Origin: Shinisaurus crocodilurus
Taxonomy: Eukaryota; Chordata; Lepidosauria; Squamata; Shinisauridae
Reading direction: 5' to 3'
NCBI GenBank assembly: GCA_021292165.1
Contig: CM037879.1
Span: 114,959,359 to 115,023,358 of the forward strand
DNA length: 64,000 nucleotides
Both the position numbers and the translations under genes were made by a program. Positions 33,999-45,174 of this stretch are shown piece after piece; within the stretch, counting starts at the first letter, position 1, and every line of letters begins with the position of its first letter. The notes under the pieces were generated by a model. The model was not told the DNA's origin and searched no databases. It saw only the letters and a list, made by a program, of their open reading frames with translations.

Positions 33999-35218
33999 CA
34001 AGCTCCACTTTTGGCACCCTGTGGTCCAGCAATTATTTGCAGCAGCAGCTATAGTTTTCCTTGGCCCTTCGGGTGACTTCTTCCATCTGAGCTCGTCAGC
34101 AGAACTTAGTCCTGGGTAGTACAGTTTGTTTGTTCTCATCCTTCCAGCAGGCAACTTGGCACATGACAAGGCAGGCACCTCAACTCTCTTGATAGCTCTT
34201 TCTGCATCCACCTTCATCACCAAGGTTCTGAACCCATCAGTTGTTCATAAACAAAAACATTCACTTGAAACTGGTTTGTTTTAATTTTTGCTGCGGCCAT
34301 GCACTTGGAACGAAAGTAATACGGCAGATCAACTGAAAGTCATGAATGAATGAGTTATAGCTGGAAAGCACAATACTTGCAATTTGCACTTCTCTATCAA
34401 TCTTTTGGCAGCAGAGAAGAGGGAGCCCCAGCTTTTATCATTATTCATGTGTGTTGACCTTAAATTGCCCCTTTCCCCAGATGGCCGTCATCACTCAGTC
34501 CTAAAATGCTAACTGGCACCACTGGATTTGTTATGTCATTGTGCAGCAATTTCCCCTAAATTTAGAACCATATGTAGTGTTTTGTGACTGCATAAGTGGT
34601 GCCAAGACACACATTAAAGAAGCACCACATTTGAGGAAGCACCACATTTGAGGAAGGAAGTAAATGGATGCTTGTTATCTAGCAGTGCTAACTGGCACGG
34701 CCGCTTCTGTCATTTAGTTTTCTTTTTAGATCCAATGGTCTCCATGTAAGCACTGCAGTAAGCTAAGATTTTCATATTGGTTCCTGTGCCTAGTTCTCCT
34801 AAATCACTATGTAAAATTTAAAGCTGATAGGGAGACTGGTTTTCTCTTGGCAACAAGTGCCCAAGGCTACATCTTTGGTTAATAGAGAAATGCAGTAAGA
34901 GGCCAAAAGAAATGTCCGTGCAGTGCAGAAAATGTGGGGTGGGGTAGTGGTGGGAACATAGCAAGACCTTTCTGATGGATTCCTTAATACTTCTCTTTCT
35001 CACCGGTGTCATGGACTGCCTATCTGTGGAGTTGCTTCCCAATGGGAATTCAGAAGGCAAGTTGAGACAGGTATCAATGTTTCAAGCGAGCACACTTCAA
35101 GACCTTATTTTTAAGGGAAATATTTTAATTTGAATTCACACACCATGCAATACCATGATGTTCGTAAAGTTCAACAAATTTTATGTGACCACTGCACATA
35201 GATTTACTTGCAAATTGT
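33999..35218. other. Unassigned DNA
   Basis: A 19-base tandem repeat (GAAGCACCACATTTGAGGA, twice) lies at about 34619-34656. Nothing else is recognised. Confidence 0.5.
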
Positions 35219-35495
35219 AAGAACATAAGAGAATTGCCCTGCTAGATTGCATCAGGGGTCCGGCTAGGTCAGAATTCTGTCTCGGCTATAGCCAACCTGA
35301 CATCCCCAGAAAGTTCATGAGCAGAGGCTGATAGGGACAGGCATCCTCTCCTGATTGCTTTCAGCAATTAAGAAGTTAAGGTTCACTGCCTCTGAAAAAG
35401 AAAGTTCCATGTTTAACTCTCATGCTTAATGCTTTTCAAAAGCATCCAAACTAGTGGCCATTGCTATCACCTGAAGCAATGACTAAGTCTTGCTT
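35219..35495 (-). mobile_element. CR1 3' fragment (second subfamily)
   Basis: AAGAACATAAGAGAATTGCC, GCTAGATTGCATCAGGGGTC and CAAACTAGTGGCCATTGCTA match, in antisense, the 3' end of the subfamily at 21965-22705. It is strongly decayed. Confidence 0.6.
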
Positions 35496-35864
35496 GCTTG
35501 CTGAAAATTCAAATATACAAGTACATTACATTTATAAATGAATCTGAGTTTGATAACTGCTTGTGCCCTGTCAGAAATGACCATCTTGACACTTGAGTGG
35601 CTTTATAACATTCTCGTAAACCCTTTTGTATTGTGTGTGCGTGTGCATTTACATTATGGCTCCTGGCACTGGCAGTTTAGCTCCATTCCAGTTAAAAACC
35701 TACATAAAAGATGAAGTATTAAAATTATAATGAATATCTTACATTGGTGTAAATATTAAACATAAAAAGTATTTGAAATGCCACATATACCAACAATCTC
35801 TTGTAGCACTCACAGATGCACATGCATACACACACACACACACACAGCATGTGTTTTTTTGCTA
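35496..35864. other. Unassigned DNA with a CA microsatellite
   Basis: A (CA)n tract lies at 35828-35848. Nothing else is recognised. Confidence 0.5.
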
Positions 35865-36008
35865 ATTAACAAGACAGACCACAGGTCCACCTAGATCAGT
35901 ATTTTCTTTCTGCACTGACTGACAGGTCTCCAGGGTTTCTTTCAGACAGAAGTCTTTCTTGGCCATATCTGGATATGCCAGGGATTGAACCTGGCACCTC
36001 TTTGGAAG
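35865..36008 (-). mobile_element. tRNA-derived SINE fragment (TGGCTCAGTGGTAGAGC family)
   Basis: CACTGACTGACAGGTCTCCA then ATGCCAGGGATTGAACCTGG match the SINE at 39968-40170. The head (A box) is missing. Confidence 0.65.
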
Positions 36009-36016
36009 TTTTAGAA

Positions 36017-36133
36017 CAGGTGTGGGGGAATATGCAGCCCTTGAAAAGTTGTTGGACCACAACTCCCATCATTCCTGACTATTGGCCATGCTGGCTGGGG
36101 CTGACTGGAGTCCAACAACATCTTGGCCACCTG
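36017..36133. mobile_element. hAT-type foldback MITE
   Basis: CAGGTGTGGGGGAATATGCA at the left, CTATTGGCCATGCTGGCTGG at the centre, and CAACATCTTGGCCACCTG at the right. No clear target duplication is visible. Confidence 0.65.
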
Positions 36134-37002
36134 AAATCTTCACGATAAGGCAGAAGTAGACAGACTTTAGGTTTGTGGGATTTGCTTTTTCATTAGAACC
36201 CTGAGATCCACCAACTGGAGCCAGGTGCAAAAAAAAAAAAATTGTGGGTAGTAAGGTGAACATAGAATTGTAGAACAAGCTGCCTCTGTATACATTCTCT
36301 GTCCAGGAATTTGATTTCAGTACCAGAACTGGAGCTTGCACACACATCCTTTCACACATAAATCTACTCCTTTCCCCCTCAAGCTTTCTTGGTTTTAGCA
36401 GCCTAATTTAGGAGGTGGAAAGGGCTTGTTTTCACTATTGTTAAACCATTGGGAGTCATAAATCTTTGCTGATCTATGGCAAACAGCCCAAAGATCTACC
36501 AATAGATCCTGACCTACCTTCTACTGACCTTGCTCTAAGGCATTTTCACACATGGCAAAGATGTGTATCTTCTTTGGCTCTACTACAACCACATCCCTGT
36601 GGGTGTGGAAATTATTGTAGAATAGCAGAAACTGACCATAAGAATACTACAATGCAAACTCCACACTTAGATACCTGGTTTGAATTGAAGGAATACTTCC
36701 CATGTTCTTAGTATTATGAGTTGTTTCACTCACTTATATAACTGCAGGTTGTTGTTTTTTTTACTTCAAAAGAAACTACATAAATATACCAAGCACACTA
36801 TAAATCTTTCATTAAGGCAGACTAAAAATTTCTACCAAGCTGAACCTCTCTTTCATCAGAACTGCTTGTTTATCAGAAACTCAATTTTTCTTTCTTCTGA
36901 AAGGCAGCACTTTTAAAACAAACACAAGATGGCACATTTCCCAACAATATCTAAGAGCTATTAGTTCTAAACAAGGTGTGGATGAAGTCTCATATACAGG
37001 CC
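36134..37002. other. Unassigned DNA
   Basis: An A-run lies at 36228-36241. No gene or dispersed repeat is recognised. Confidence 0.5.
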
Positions 37003-37158
37003 TGTGGCTTATGCTGGCTCAGCTTGTCTGAGCGTGGAAAGCTAAGCAGGGTCAGGCCTGGTTTTTACTTGGATGGGAGACCCCTCCTCTAGTTTCCTGC
37101 ATTGAGCAGGGGGTTGGACTCGATAGCCTTGTAGGCTCCTTCCAACTCTATGATCTAT
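37003..37158 (+). mobile_element. 5S rRNA-derived head fused to a CR1 3' tail
   Basis: Positions 37025-37090 read CTTGTCTGAGCGTGGAAAGC, then TAAGCAGGGTCAGGCCTGGT and ACTTGGATGGGAGACC, which is the 5S rRNA sequence from the A box through the C box with a few changes. The upstream part to 37003 is a poorer 5S match. From 37096 it switches to TTCCTGCATTGAGCAGGGGG and CCTTGTAGGCTCCTTCCAAC, the 3' tail of the CR1 subfamily at 48680-49670. 5S-headed SINEs (SINE3) and 5S retropseudogenes with LINE tails are known; which of the two this is cannot be told from one copy. Confidence 0.7.
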
Positions 37159-37575
37159 GAAATCATGCTTAGGTTCTTCTATGGCTCTAATGCACAATGG
37201 CCCTACACATTTAAATTAATGGAAATGATGGAATATTTCCAACAGTATGGAATGAAACAGTGTAAAGATTCAAACCATTTTTTCCATTTTGTATGTGGGG
37301 AAATAAGATAAAGGAAATATGATATGTTACACCACTGTTTGTGTAGCATATATTTCAAGTCTGAAGGTGAAATCTGTGTACATAAAGCTGCTCTAAACAC
37401 TTATCAAGAGAACATGATTAACCTAGTTTTCCAAAGCCTAGTACATGGCTGTTTAAAAAAGTGTGTAGATACACATTTTACTTCCACATTTAACACATTT
37501 GCTGCAGAAAACACCAGTGTAACCACATTAACTGTAATGTGTAGCACTGTCCTACTGCAGACACCAGTAAGTAGG
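37159..37575. other. Unassigned DNA
   Basis: No feature is recognised. Confidence 0.5.
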
Positions 37576-37825
37576 ATTATTTATTTATTATATTTATTTA
37601 TTATATTTATACCCCGCCTTTTTTCCTGCAAGGAACCCAAGGCAGCTTACATAATCCTCCTCTCCATTTTATCCTCACAACAACCCTGTGAGGTGGGTTA
37701 GGCTGAGAGTCAGTGACTGGCCCAAAGTCACCCAGTGAGTTTCATGGCCGAGCGGGGACTAGAACCCGGATCTCCTGAGTCCCAGTCCAACACTCTCACC
37801 ACTACGCCACACTGGCTCACAGACA
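37576..37825 (-). mobile_element. Squamate tRNA-derived SINE (Sauria-type), well preserved
   Basis: The (TTTA)n tail is at 37578-37610, then GCAAGGAACCCAAGGCAGC, the core CCTGTGAGGTGGGTTAGG, and the head with GAACCCGGATCTCCTGAGTC and ACTACGCCACACTGGCTC at 37800-37819. Confidence 0.85.
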
Positions 37826-37884
37826 ACTTTATTTAAACAACATGGCATACATGAATCAGCTAAGACCAGTGTAGAGGAGGTAGT

Positions 37885-37985
37885 TCTAAACCAGGTGTGG
37901 TCCTCCAGATGCTGTTGGACAAACTCCATCATCCCTGACCATTGGCCATGCTGGCTGGGATTATGGGAATTGGAGGACCACAGAT
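37885..37985. mobile_element. hAT-type foldback MITE
   Basis: CCAGGTGTGGTCCTCCAGAT at the left and AATTGGAGGACCACAGATT at the right, with CATTGGCCATGCTGGCTGGG in the centre. Confidence 0.65.
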
Positions 37986-38639
37986 TCCCTATCCATTTTC
38001 TAAACCTTCCAAAGAGGTGCCTGTGGAGATGGACATTGATAGCCAACTGAAATGTTTCCCTGGCACCACTAAGTTCAGCCCTAAGCTACGTCTGATAGGT
38101 TGTTGTAATCCATTGCTTTTGCTGGCAGAGGCAGATGTAAAATAGGTTCCCAACATGATCCAGCTACAAGCTTATGGGTTGCACCTACCCTCACAGCCAT
38201 GAAAAGCAGCCCCACTCCTGAGCTACTGCAGCTTCACAAGTGCCCCATTCTCTCCCATCTCAGTTATGATGGACCTCCCGGGCCTCTCAAGTTGGGCTTT
38301 CTCATGTTGACCACATTGGTGACATTTTGCATATCCACACTGGTCCTTCTGTTCTGTCAAAGTTGTAATGAAAAAAAAGAGAGAATGTACAAAAGATAAA
38401 TTAAACCAAATATGATAAACTCACAAGCCCTACCCAGAAGGAACATTAAAAAAATGTATTTCCCATAAAGTGCCAAAGCCTCCTTCAACTGTTGAAGTGG
38501 AAGGATTTCACTGCCTGACTGCTCTGACTTGACTGTTGAGGAAGAAATAGCTGATATGGGCATGAGTTAGAAATAGCTTCGAAGTGGAATCTTGAAAACC
38601 TCAGCAAGCTCAAGTTTTGCTTATTCACACATCTGTAGC
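37986..38639. other. Unassigned DNA
   Basis: No feature is recognised. Confidence 0.5.
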
Positions 38640-39010
38640 CCCACATCTGCAAGGGTGCAGAACCTCTTTCAGCCCAAGGGCCAAATTCCATTTTGGATAA
38701 GTTCTTCGGTGCTGTATTCTGGGGGGGGGGGGGCTGAAGGCAAAAGGAGTGAGGCCAAAAATCCCAGCATACTTTAACTTAAAGCTCTTCTTGCCAGTAA
38801 CTGAGCCTTAGGAGAGGCAGTACAACTTTTTAGAATGGGGGGGGGGGGAACTACACAAAACCAGGAAACCACCATCCACCGATTGGTGGTTAGGGAAAAG
38901 GGGCTGAGGCTAGGGGAAGGGGGCATAGCCTTCCAGAGAGTCCCAGAGGGCCAGATTAGGGTCCCTGGAGGGCTGGATTTGGCCCCCAGGCCAGACATTC
39001 TGTGCTCCCG
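38640..39010. mobile_element. Non-autonomous hAT-like element, 350-bp family, copy 1
   Basis: GGGTGCAGAACCTCTTTCAG, GCCAAATTCCATTTTGG, GAGGCAGTACAACTTTTTAG and GGCTGGATTTGGCCCCCAGG appear in the same order as at 40228-40578. Two G-runs (38722-38733 and 38838-38849) interrupt it. Confidence 0.65.
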
Positions 39011-39960
39011 TGTTAGAGATATGCACTTGGTTAGTGAATCTCATGGAGGACAGAACCCAGGCTTGTGAGCGCAGCAAATTATTTCTCAAACTAGTTGAAC
39101 TAGTTATACTTGGGCATGAGAGCTGATGTAGTTCTATCATGTACTGCTGTAGCCAAAGCCTCATTAGAATGCATTTAACTTGGGAGAGGCAGATTTATAG
39201 TGACGAATGGTTGTGGCAGCACTTTCTCACAGAGCCAAGCCAAATATAGAAGACAAAAGAAAAGATGTGACAAGGTTTATTGCCTGACTTGTTTGCTTTC
39301 CGAATTTTACCCTAGTGTAACCTACCTTCTGGCATAATGGGGCGAAGCCATGTGTTGATCAGCTGAAAATAATCATGAGGCAAATAAGCTTGGCTGGAAA
39401 AGAGGGGACATTTGCCTTTCTTTCCTACTTATTAGTTGTAATTATAATTTCACACAGTGTTTGCATATGTGAGGCTACAGTGCCTGCTGCTGCATCATAT
39501 TTGCATGCATGTAGATATGAGAGCCATCGGATCCCATTAATTTCAAAGAGGATTCTCAAAAGGGACCTTAAAAAAAAAAAAAGCTAATGTAAATTATGGA
39601 ACAATTTCAAAGGTAATAACAAAGCAGAAGCAGCATGAAGATTCAAACCAAACTTTCACTTTGCATGTCGTGGGATAGCAGGGTGGGGGGGCGGGAATCT
39701 ACTTGCAGCAGGGGCTGTAATTCAGCATAATCCTTGGCTGCAAGGTGAGCTCTGGAGAATAAGAGAGGAATACCCTTGGCCTAGCAGGTGTTTACATGGG
39801 CAGTGCTGTCAAGATACTGGAAGGACCACAAAGCATACAAGTGAAACTCAGCCATTTGGCTATCTAAACAGACTTTCCCAACCTGATGCCTTCTAATTTG
39901 ATGGTATGGTTGCACGACTTCAGAAGAATGTCAGTAGAGCATGGGGGCCATGCCAGCTGA
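39011..39960. other. Unassigned DNA
   Basis: An A-run lies at 39569-39581. No gene or dispersed repeat is recognised. Confidence 0.5.
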
Positions 39961-39964
39961 CATT

Positions 39965-40172
39965 CTTGATTAGGAACATAGGAAGCTGCCTTATATTGAG
40001 TCAGACCATTCATTTATTTAGCCTAGCATTATCAACACTGACTGGCAGCGAGTCTCCAGGGTTTCAGGCAGGAATTTTTCCAGTCCTACCTAGAGATGCC
40101 AGGGATTGAACCGGTGACCTTCTGCATGCAAAGCAGATGCTCTACCACTGATCTTCTGCATTGCCCCCATAT
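39965..40172 (-). mobile_element. tRNA-derived SINE (TGGCTCAGTGGTAGAGC family), near full length
   Basis: The 3' end is GGAACATAGGAAGCTGCCTT, then GAGTCAGACCATTC, CACTGACTGGCAGCGAGTCT and GATGCCAGGGATTGAACC. The head is GCATGCAAAGCAGATGCTCT followed by ACCACTGA. Read on the minus strand this gives A-box and B-box motifs of a tRNA-like promoter. Confidence 0.8.
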
Positions 40173-40227
40173 CCCAGAAAAGAAAGAGAATGAGTTTCAT
40201 CAAGTGAGTGTTAGCAACTCTCTGCAC

Positions 40228-40579
40228 CAGGGGTGTTGAACTTCTTTCAGTCTGGAGGCCAAATTCCATTTTGGAGAAGCATTCTGGGACTGTATGTCAG
40301 TGGTGGGTGGAGCTGAAGTCAAAAGGGGTGGGGCCAAAATACCAGCATATTTTGCTTAAAGCTCTTACTGCCAACAACTAAGCCTTAGGGGAGGCATATC
40401 AGCTTTTTAGAATGGGGAAAAAATGCATAAAAGCTGGGAAACCACCAAATAATTGGTAGTTGGGGGAAAGGGGTGTGGCCAGGAGAAGGGGGAGTGGCCA
40501 TCTGGGTAACCCTAGAGGGCTGGATTGGGATGCCAGGCAGGCTAGATTTGTCCTTTGGGCCTGAGGTTCAGCATCCCTG
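40228..40579. mobile_element. Non-autonomous hAT-like element, 350-bp family, copy 2
   Basis: CAGGGGTGTTGAACTTCTTT at the left end and GAGGTTCAGCATCCCTG at the right form inverted ends. The flanking CTCTGCAC and GTCTACAC agree at six of eight bases. The interior repeats the order of copy 1, including GGGGTGTGGCCAGGAGAAGG. Confidence 0.7.
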
Positions 40580-41250
40580 TCTACACATTTTTCCCCGCTG
40601 TGTCAAAATCACTGGCTCTCTATCCTCCTATTAAGGCTTCTTGTCCACCCCTGCCCTCTCTGTGCTTCTCAGGAAGCATGTCTCTCAGCTTGTTGGATCT
40701 ACTTTGGGTGTGCTGGAACTGAAAGGAGCCACAGAGCTCTGTGACATTGCCTACCCTAGGCCTAAATCCAGGCTGCCATCCATTCTTGGGAGTTAGTCCA
40801 GTGGAAGCTAAAATTTGGAGAGCATCTACCCATTCCCACCATTTCAGTCCCCCAAAAAGGCCCACCCGCTGCTGGCCAGCCATCATCACACAACAGAATT
40901 GGGACAATGTAAGGAAACTTCATGTTTGAATTACTAATCTGATGTGTGTGGTGTTTTTTTTTTTTTTTTAATGAAGTAGTTTACAAAACTAGAATGTGGC
41001 TATACAGTATGGTTGTCAATTATTTATGGGGATTCTACATTGCCAAAGGCCCCCCAAAAACCCTGAACCTGAGCAAGACAATAAGTGTGTATTAAAAGTG
41101 TTTTTGTGTGCTCAAACCCCTGTGCCAGGGAAAAGGAGAGTGCCATTTCCCAAGGCTAGTAACAGACTGAATGAAAGTTCAGCATTTCAGATTGTTGTGT
41201 TAGTTCCAGAATGCAAACTGATTTATGTACAATGTTGTGTTAGATTTTTT
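40580..41250. other. Unassigned DNA, possibly internal sequence of the LTR element that follows
   Basis: A T-run lies at 40953-40970. A frame to 41253 has no recognisable domain. If the LTR at 41327 is a 3' LTR, part of this could be decayed envelope-side sequence. Confidence 0.35.
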
Positions 41251-41326
41251 TGAGATGTATTAAAGGAGAGACTGCGAAGGGCTTCGCAGAATGCTTAGAG
41301 ACCTTGAAAAGTTTTAAAGGGGGAAC
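41251..41326 (+). other. Candidate 3' end of internal region with polypurine tract
   Basis: AAAGGGGGAAC (41316-41326) is a purine-rich tract directly before the TG of the LTR candidate, as in the plus-strand primer site of retroviruses and LTR retrotransposons. A short frame ends at a TAA overlapping it. The start of this internal remnant is unknown. Confidence 0.45.
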
Positions 41327-42757
41327 TGTTAGAGAAAAATAGACCCAAAGCATGTACAAAAAGTTCCTGCCTAGCTTTCACGTGTATTAAACAGGTCCAA
41401 GTACATAGCTTGCATCAGAAGAAAACACAAACCCCATTCTTGCAAACAAACAAGTCAGACACACAACTTTGGCCGCCCGCGTGCAGAAATGTGTTATGAG
41501 TATCAGTTAAGTTGGCCGAACGCCCAGAAGTCTGGTCTGTCCAAAGCAACCCTGAAAAGAGATACTTTCAAGATGAACAAGAGAACAATGGGGTCTTCCA
41601 TTAAACAAGATCTTCTTGTCTTGTCTGACTAGCAGTAAACAAGATGCAGAAAAGCTGTTGCCAAGCAAACAGAAGACACAGAATGGACTTTTAAGATCCA
41701 TTCTAATAATGAAACAGCCAGGCCCAAAACACCTAAGACCCCAGGTGTGAGAGGCATTGCCCATTCACATAGGCAACACAGAAGCTTAGCAACAAGGCAC
41801 CTGCCTTACACACAAAGGCTCACAGCAGAAAGGTCCCAGTATCATGTCTGAAATGCCAAAAGACCAGAGTAACCTGGCATGACAGAAGTCTGAGTTAGAA
41901 AGCTGCACAGAAGACCCAGTCCCTGCATGTTTAGACAGAGAGAAAGGTCCTGCAAGACCCAGCATCCCCTGACCAGCAAAAATGACATTAGGGAACAGTC
42001 CTCACACAGGCCAAAGATCCCTGAAAGACCACTTTGCTGTCAATAGGCATTTGTTAAGACAAAAGATCCAGAAGCCTCATGAACTCTTTTGCACCCCGTT
42101 AGTTGACCTAGATTCTGCCCGCATACCATGTGCCACTGCACCTGCTTTGTTTATCTGCTTTGTTGTTCCAGACAGAGAACCTTGAAGGTCCGTTTTGATT
42201 GTATTGTATTCTTTGCTGAATTGTATGTTTGACCGCCATGCTTACGCCTTAGTTGTTATCTAGTCCCAAAAGCCTATTCCTGGGTGCCAAATCCCAGAAT
42301 ACAGGCGAGAGAAGAGTCCCTTTGAGTGATAAGATGTACCACTCAAAGTAGCAAGGCCTGATATCTTGGGTGACCTAAGAGGTCATGAGAAACCACGTCT
42401 TTAGCCAAGAAGATGGCCAGGTGGCCATCTATCTAACTAGAGATTAAAACTTGCCATGTTCAGAGAAACACATCTGATTGGTTGTCATCATAAAGGGGGA
42501 ACGGAATTTGACTGGTTGGCACGGTTTAATGGTTGTATTTGATTAGCTGAAAGTAAGATCCACCCATGTTTGTAAAATGTATAAGAAGGCTTGTATACCC
42601 CACTGATCCTTGTCCAGCTTTGATTTGGGCACTCGCCCCAGCTGGTCCTTTTTGTGCAGAAATAAAACTTTGAAAAACTCACTGCTGGTGTGTGCTGCTT
42701 CCCTTTCTCTGAGCAATTGAGTTCTTTGGAGAAAGGACTCACGGCATTTTTGCAACA
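41327..42757 (+). mobile_element. Long LTR, probably endogenous retrovirus or LTR retrotransposon
   Basis: It begins TGTTAGAG and ends TTTTTGCAACA, giving TGTT...AACA termini. Toward the 3' side are TGTATAAGAAGG (about 42578, TATA-like), then AATAAAAC at 42660 (polyadenylation signal), then about 95 bp to the end, which is the usual U3-R-U5 order. It is 1431 bp, long for an LTR. The flanks (GGAAC and TGAGG) do not match, consistent with a 3' LTR whose 5' portion was lost rather than a solo LTR. AAAGGGGGAAC recurs internally at 42493. Confidence 0.55.
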
Positions 42758-43167
42758 TGAGGACAACATGGACAGATTCTAGATAATCCTCTCAAGGTGA
42801 ACTTTAAGACGTTTTTGTTCTTTGCTTCAAGCATTCTTCCCTCATTGTTGAGGGAAGAAGTGACCAATTATCAAAATCTGCTTGCACCCTCGTGGAGGTT
42901 ATTAAGTATTGGGTAAAGGTCACTCATCCAAAAGTAAATAAGTTGCAACTGCTGTGTTACTGTTAGAAAGCTGAAAATATAGAACTTCCTCCTAACCTCT
43001 GGTTTACCAAGGTTAGTATGTTAATGGCTCACCGTGGCCTTTTGCATCTAGAATTAATTGTTAATAATGTGCCAGCTGCCAAACTTTAATTAAATCCTGA
43101 GTAGAGGCAACAAGATCTCCCTGCTGCATGTTCATTTAAAAGTTCTTCTCACTGGTTTAAATATTTT
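42758..43167. other. Unassigned DNA
   Basis: No repeat or gene is recognised. Confidence 0.5.
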
Positions 43168-43254
43168 AAGAAAGCCTTCAAGTTAAAGAATTTTCTAACT
43201 TACAGTTCAGATTGAACTGTAAGTTAGAAAATTCTTTAACTTGAAGGCTTTCTT
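43168..43254. repeat. Perfect hairpin: 42-bp arms, 3-nt loop
   Basis: The left arm 43168-43209 (starting AAGAAAGCCTTCAAGTTAAA) and right arm 43213-43254 are exact reverse complements separated only by GAT. The match ends abruptly on both sides. Confidence 0.95.
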
Positions 43255-43527
43255 GAAGTGGAATCAGGGAGGAATAAAGCGGTAGATCTACTGCCGCATC
43301 CCAAGACCTGGTGGCTCATGCTGGCCAGGATAGAAGGTGTGGGGCTGTATAGTTTTGCTGGGCTTTTCCAGTGGATCTATTTATTTTAAATGTACTCCCC
43401 ATTGAAACAATGGGTGAGGGGATTAGCTAGGATCAGGCTCCTCTGAGGGGAATGGAGTAGCTTTGAATTCAGTGGCTCCAAAGCTAGCCCCGCTCCCTAC
43501 TCCAGTATGCCTCGTTTCAGGGCCTTA
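43255..43527. other. Unassigned DNA
   Basis: No feature is recognised. Confidence 0.5.
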
Positions 43528-43625
43528 TTTATTTATATATTATTTGTTTATTTAGTCCATTTCTATACCGCCCAATAGCTGAAGCTCTCTGGGTAATTCA
43601 CTGTTACAATGGATGCTTTTTATTA
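43528..43625 (-). mobile_element. L2-type LINE 3' tail
   Basis: ATTTCTATACCGCCCAATAG then CTGAAGCTCTCTGGGTAATT is the antisense L2 end signature, preceded by a TTTA-rich tail. Confidence 0.65.
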
Positions 43626-44050
43626 TTTAATCATCCCTCCTAGGATGGCTAAATAGGAAATAGTCATGAAGAAAGGAGGCAAAGCATCTAATCAGGCATG
43701 GAACGCTGCTAAGTTTGATGCAAAGATGAACTAAAGTAACCTTTGGTTCTAGAGAGCAAAACGTAGGAATCATTAGTCTGGTGACTGGTTGTGTTAAAGA
43801 TAAAGATGCAAATTAAACATTTAAGAGGAGGTTCCAGTCTTAATGGGATTAAGTGCTGTACACAAAAGGTAACGACTCCAGATGGTGTAAATAATTTGAG
43901 AGGTGATGGGGTTCATAGGATGTTGGTGGCGAGGAAATAAACAAAATAAAATTCATCAAGAAATAATTAAAGAAATTTTTAGTCAATAAGAAATGTCTAA
44001 CTGATAGGAAAAACACAATAGAACAAGGAGGAATTAGGTAAGGACATCAT
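43626..44050. other. Unassigned DNA
   Basis: No feature is recognised. Confidence 0.5.
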
Positions 44051-44051
44051 G

Positions 44052-44152
44052 TCTTTTGTTAATTGTTGTAAACTGCTCAGAGAGCTTCGGCTATTGGGCG
44101 GTATAAAAATGAAATGAAATGAAATAAATAAATAAATAAATAAATGTAGGCA
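44052..44152 (+). mobile_element. L2-type LINE 3' tail
   Basis: TTAATTGTTGTAAACTGCTC, GAGAGCTTCGGCTATTGGGC and GGTATAAAAATGAAATGAAA followed by (AAAT)n. Confidence 0.7.
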
Positions 44153-44685
44153 GTTTTACTTACTCATCTGAGCAGCCCCTCCTTTCTCCATAAGAGAAAC
44201 AGGGGAATCAAAAGTATAATAAGTGGGGTTTTCAAATATGGAATCTAGCTCCTTTCTTGCAGCTGACTCTTTGCCAGCAACATGACACCACACCAAGAAT
44301 TAGCCTAGCTGGATTCAGCGATGAAGATAAGTATGGCTTATAGGTTTTGCTTTCTTTTCCTCCTGGTTAGAGTAGGGCTCTGGTTCTCCCATCATGCTCT
44401 ATTGCTTTCCATAGGTTGTCAGGGCACAGGGTTTTCCCTCTCTCTTAGACATAGAAAGTGTTAAAGGGTTTATGGTTGCTCCTTGCTCCCTGGCTACTAA
44501 CTCAACTGTAACATAAAACATAAAAAGATTGTTAGTAAGGAATCTGTATCTGTTCTGTCATATAATAAAAGTACTCTTTGTATTTCTAAGTGTCAGTCTG
44601 TTTTAGTATAGAATATAAGAGATATACCTATACTCGAGGCAACCCACATTAGACTCTAGCAAAAGATCTTGTGCCTCTCAGGGGA
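44153..44685. other. Unassigned DNA
   Basis: AATAAAAGTACTCTTTGTAT near 44565 resembles a polyadenylation region, but no LTR boundaries could be established. Confidence 0.4.
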
Positions 44686-45166
44686 ATGTAAGGTTGGGAC
44701 ACGTAGAGCATGTGAATACCAATCCAGACATACCGCAAGTGTAACACCGCTTGAAAACCTAAGTCTCATGAGGGGCTGGTATGTTCCTGGTAGGAATTTA
44801 AGATCAGTGGGCCAGGGATTATTAGAGGTCCCACCGACACGCTCTGCCTTGTCAAGGCTGCGAACCTTTCAGGACCTGTTTCCACTTTTGTGGAACTGGC
44901 TTCCCGTGGACCTCCGATTGGACGAGGATCTTTCCCGCTTTCCCGCTTTCGTACGGGATTAAAGACTTATCTTTTTAGTCAGTCAGAATGAGTGGTTGGG
45001 CTAATGTGGTGGTTGCTGGGATTCGATACTGCATAGTAAGTGGTTGGTGCTGGTTATTTTAGTGTATTGTTATGTTTACTGTATACTCTTACTGTTGTAA
45101 GAGGCATTATAAATAAACTTCTTCTTCTTCTTCTTCTTCTTCTTATTATTATTATTATTATTAGGC
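44686..45166 (+). pseudogene. LINE 3' end of a third type, with (CTT)n(TTA)n tail
   Basis: Frame 44669-44962 includes LRTFQDLFPLLWNWLPVDLR, then LDEDLSRFPAFVRD, which resembles the 'LWNSLPxxLR' C-terminal block of L2/CR1-clade ORF2, followed by a stop. The 3' untranslated region ends in (CTT)n then (ATT)n at 45116-45164. The tail differs from the L2 and CR1 tails elsewhere in the window, so the subfamily is uncertain. Confidence 0.55.
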
Positions 45167-45174
45167 ATTTTAAT

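Noticed and set aside
37020..37090. Functional 5S rRNA gene
   Set aside because: The 3' part of 5S is replaced by a CR1 tail, there is no terminator T-run, and the 5' end is diverged.
36466..37701. Three moderate plus-strand frames as possible exons
   Set aside because: No domain, no consistent splice structure, and one overlaps a SINE.
44418..44649. Possible solo LTR (TGTCAGGG...AACCCACA with AATAAAAG)
   Set aside because: Flanks do not form a target duplication and no TATA-like or boundary evidence supports it.
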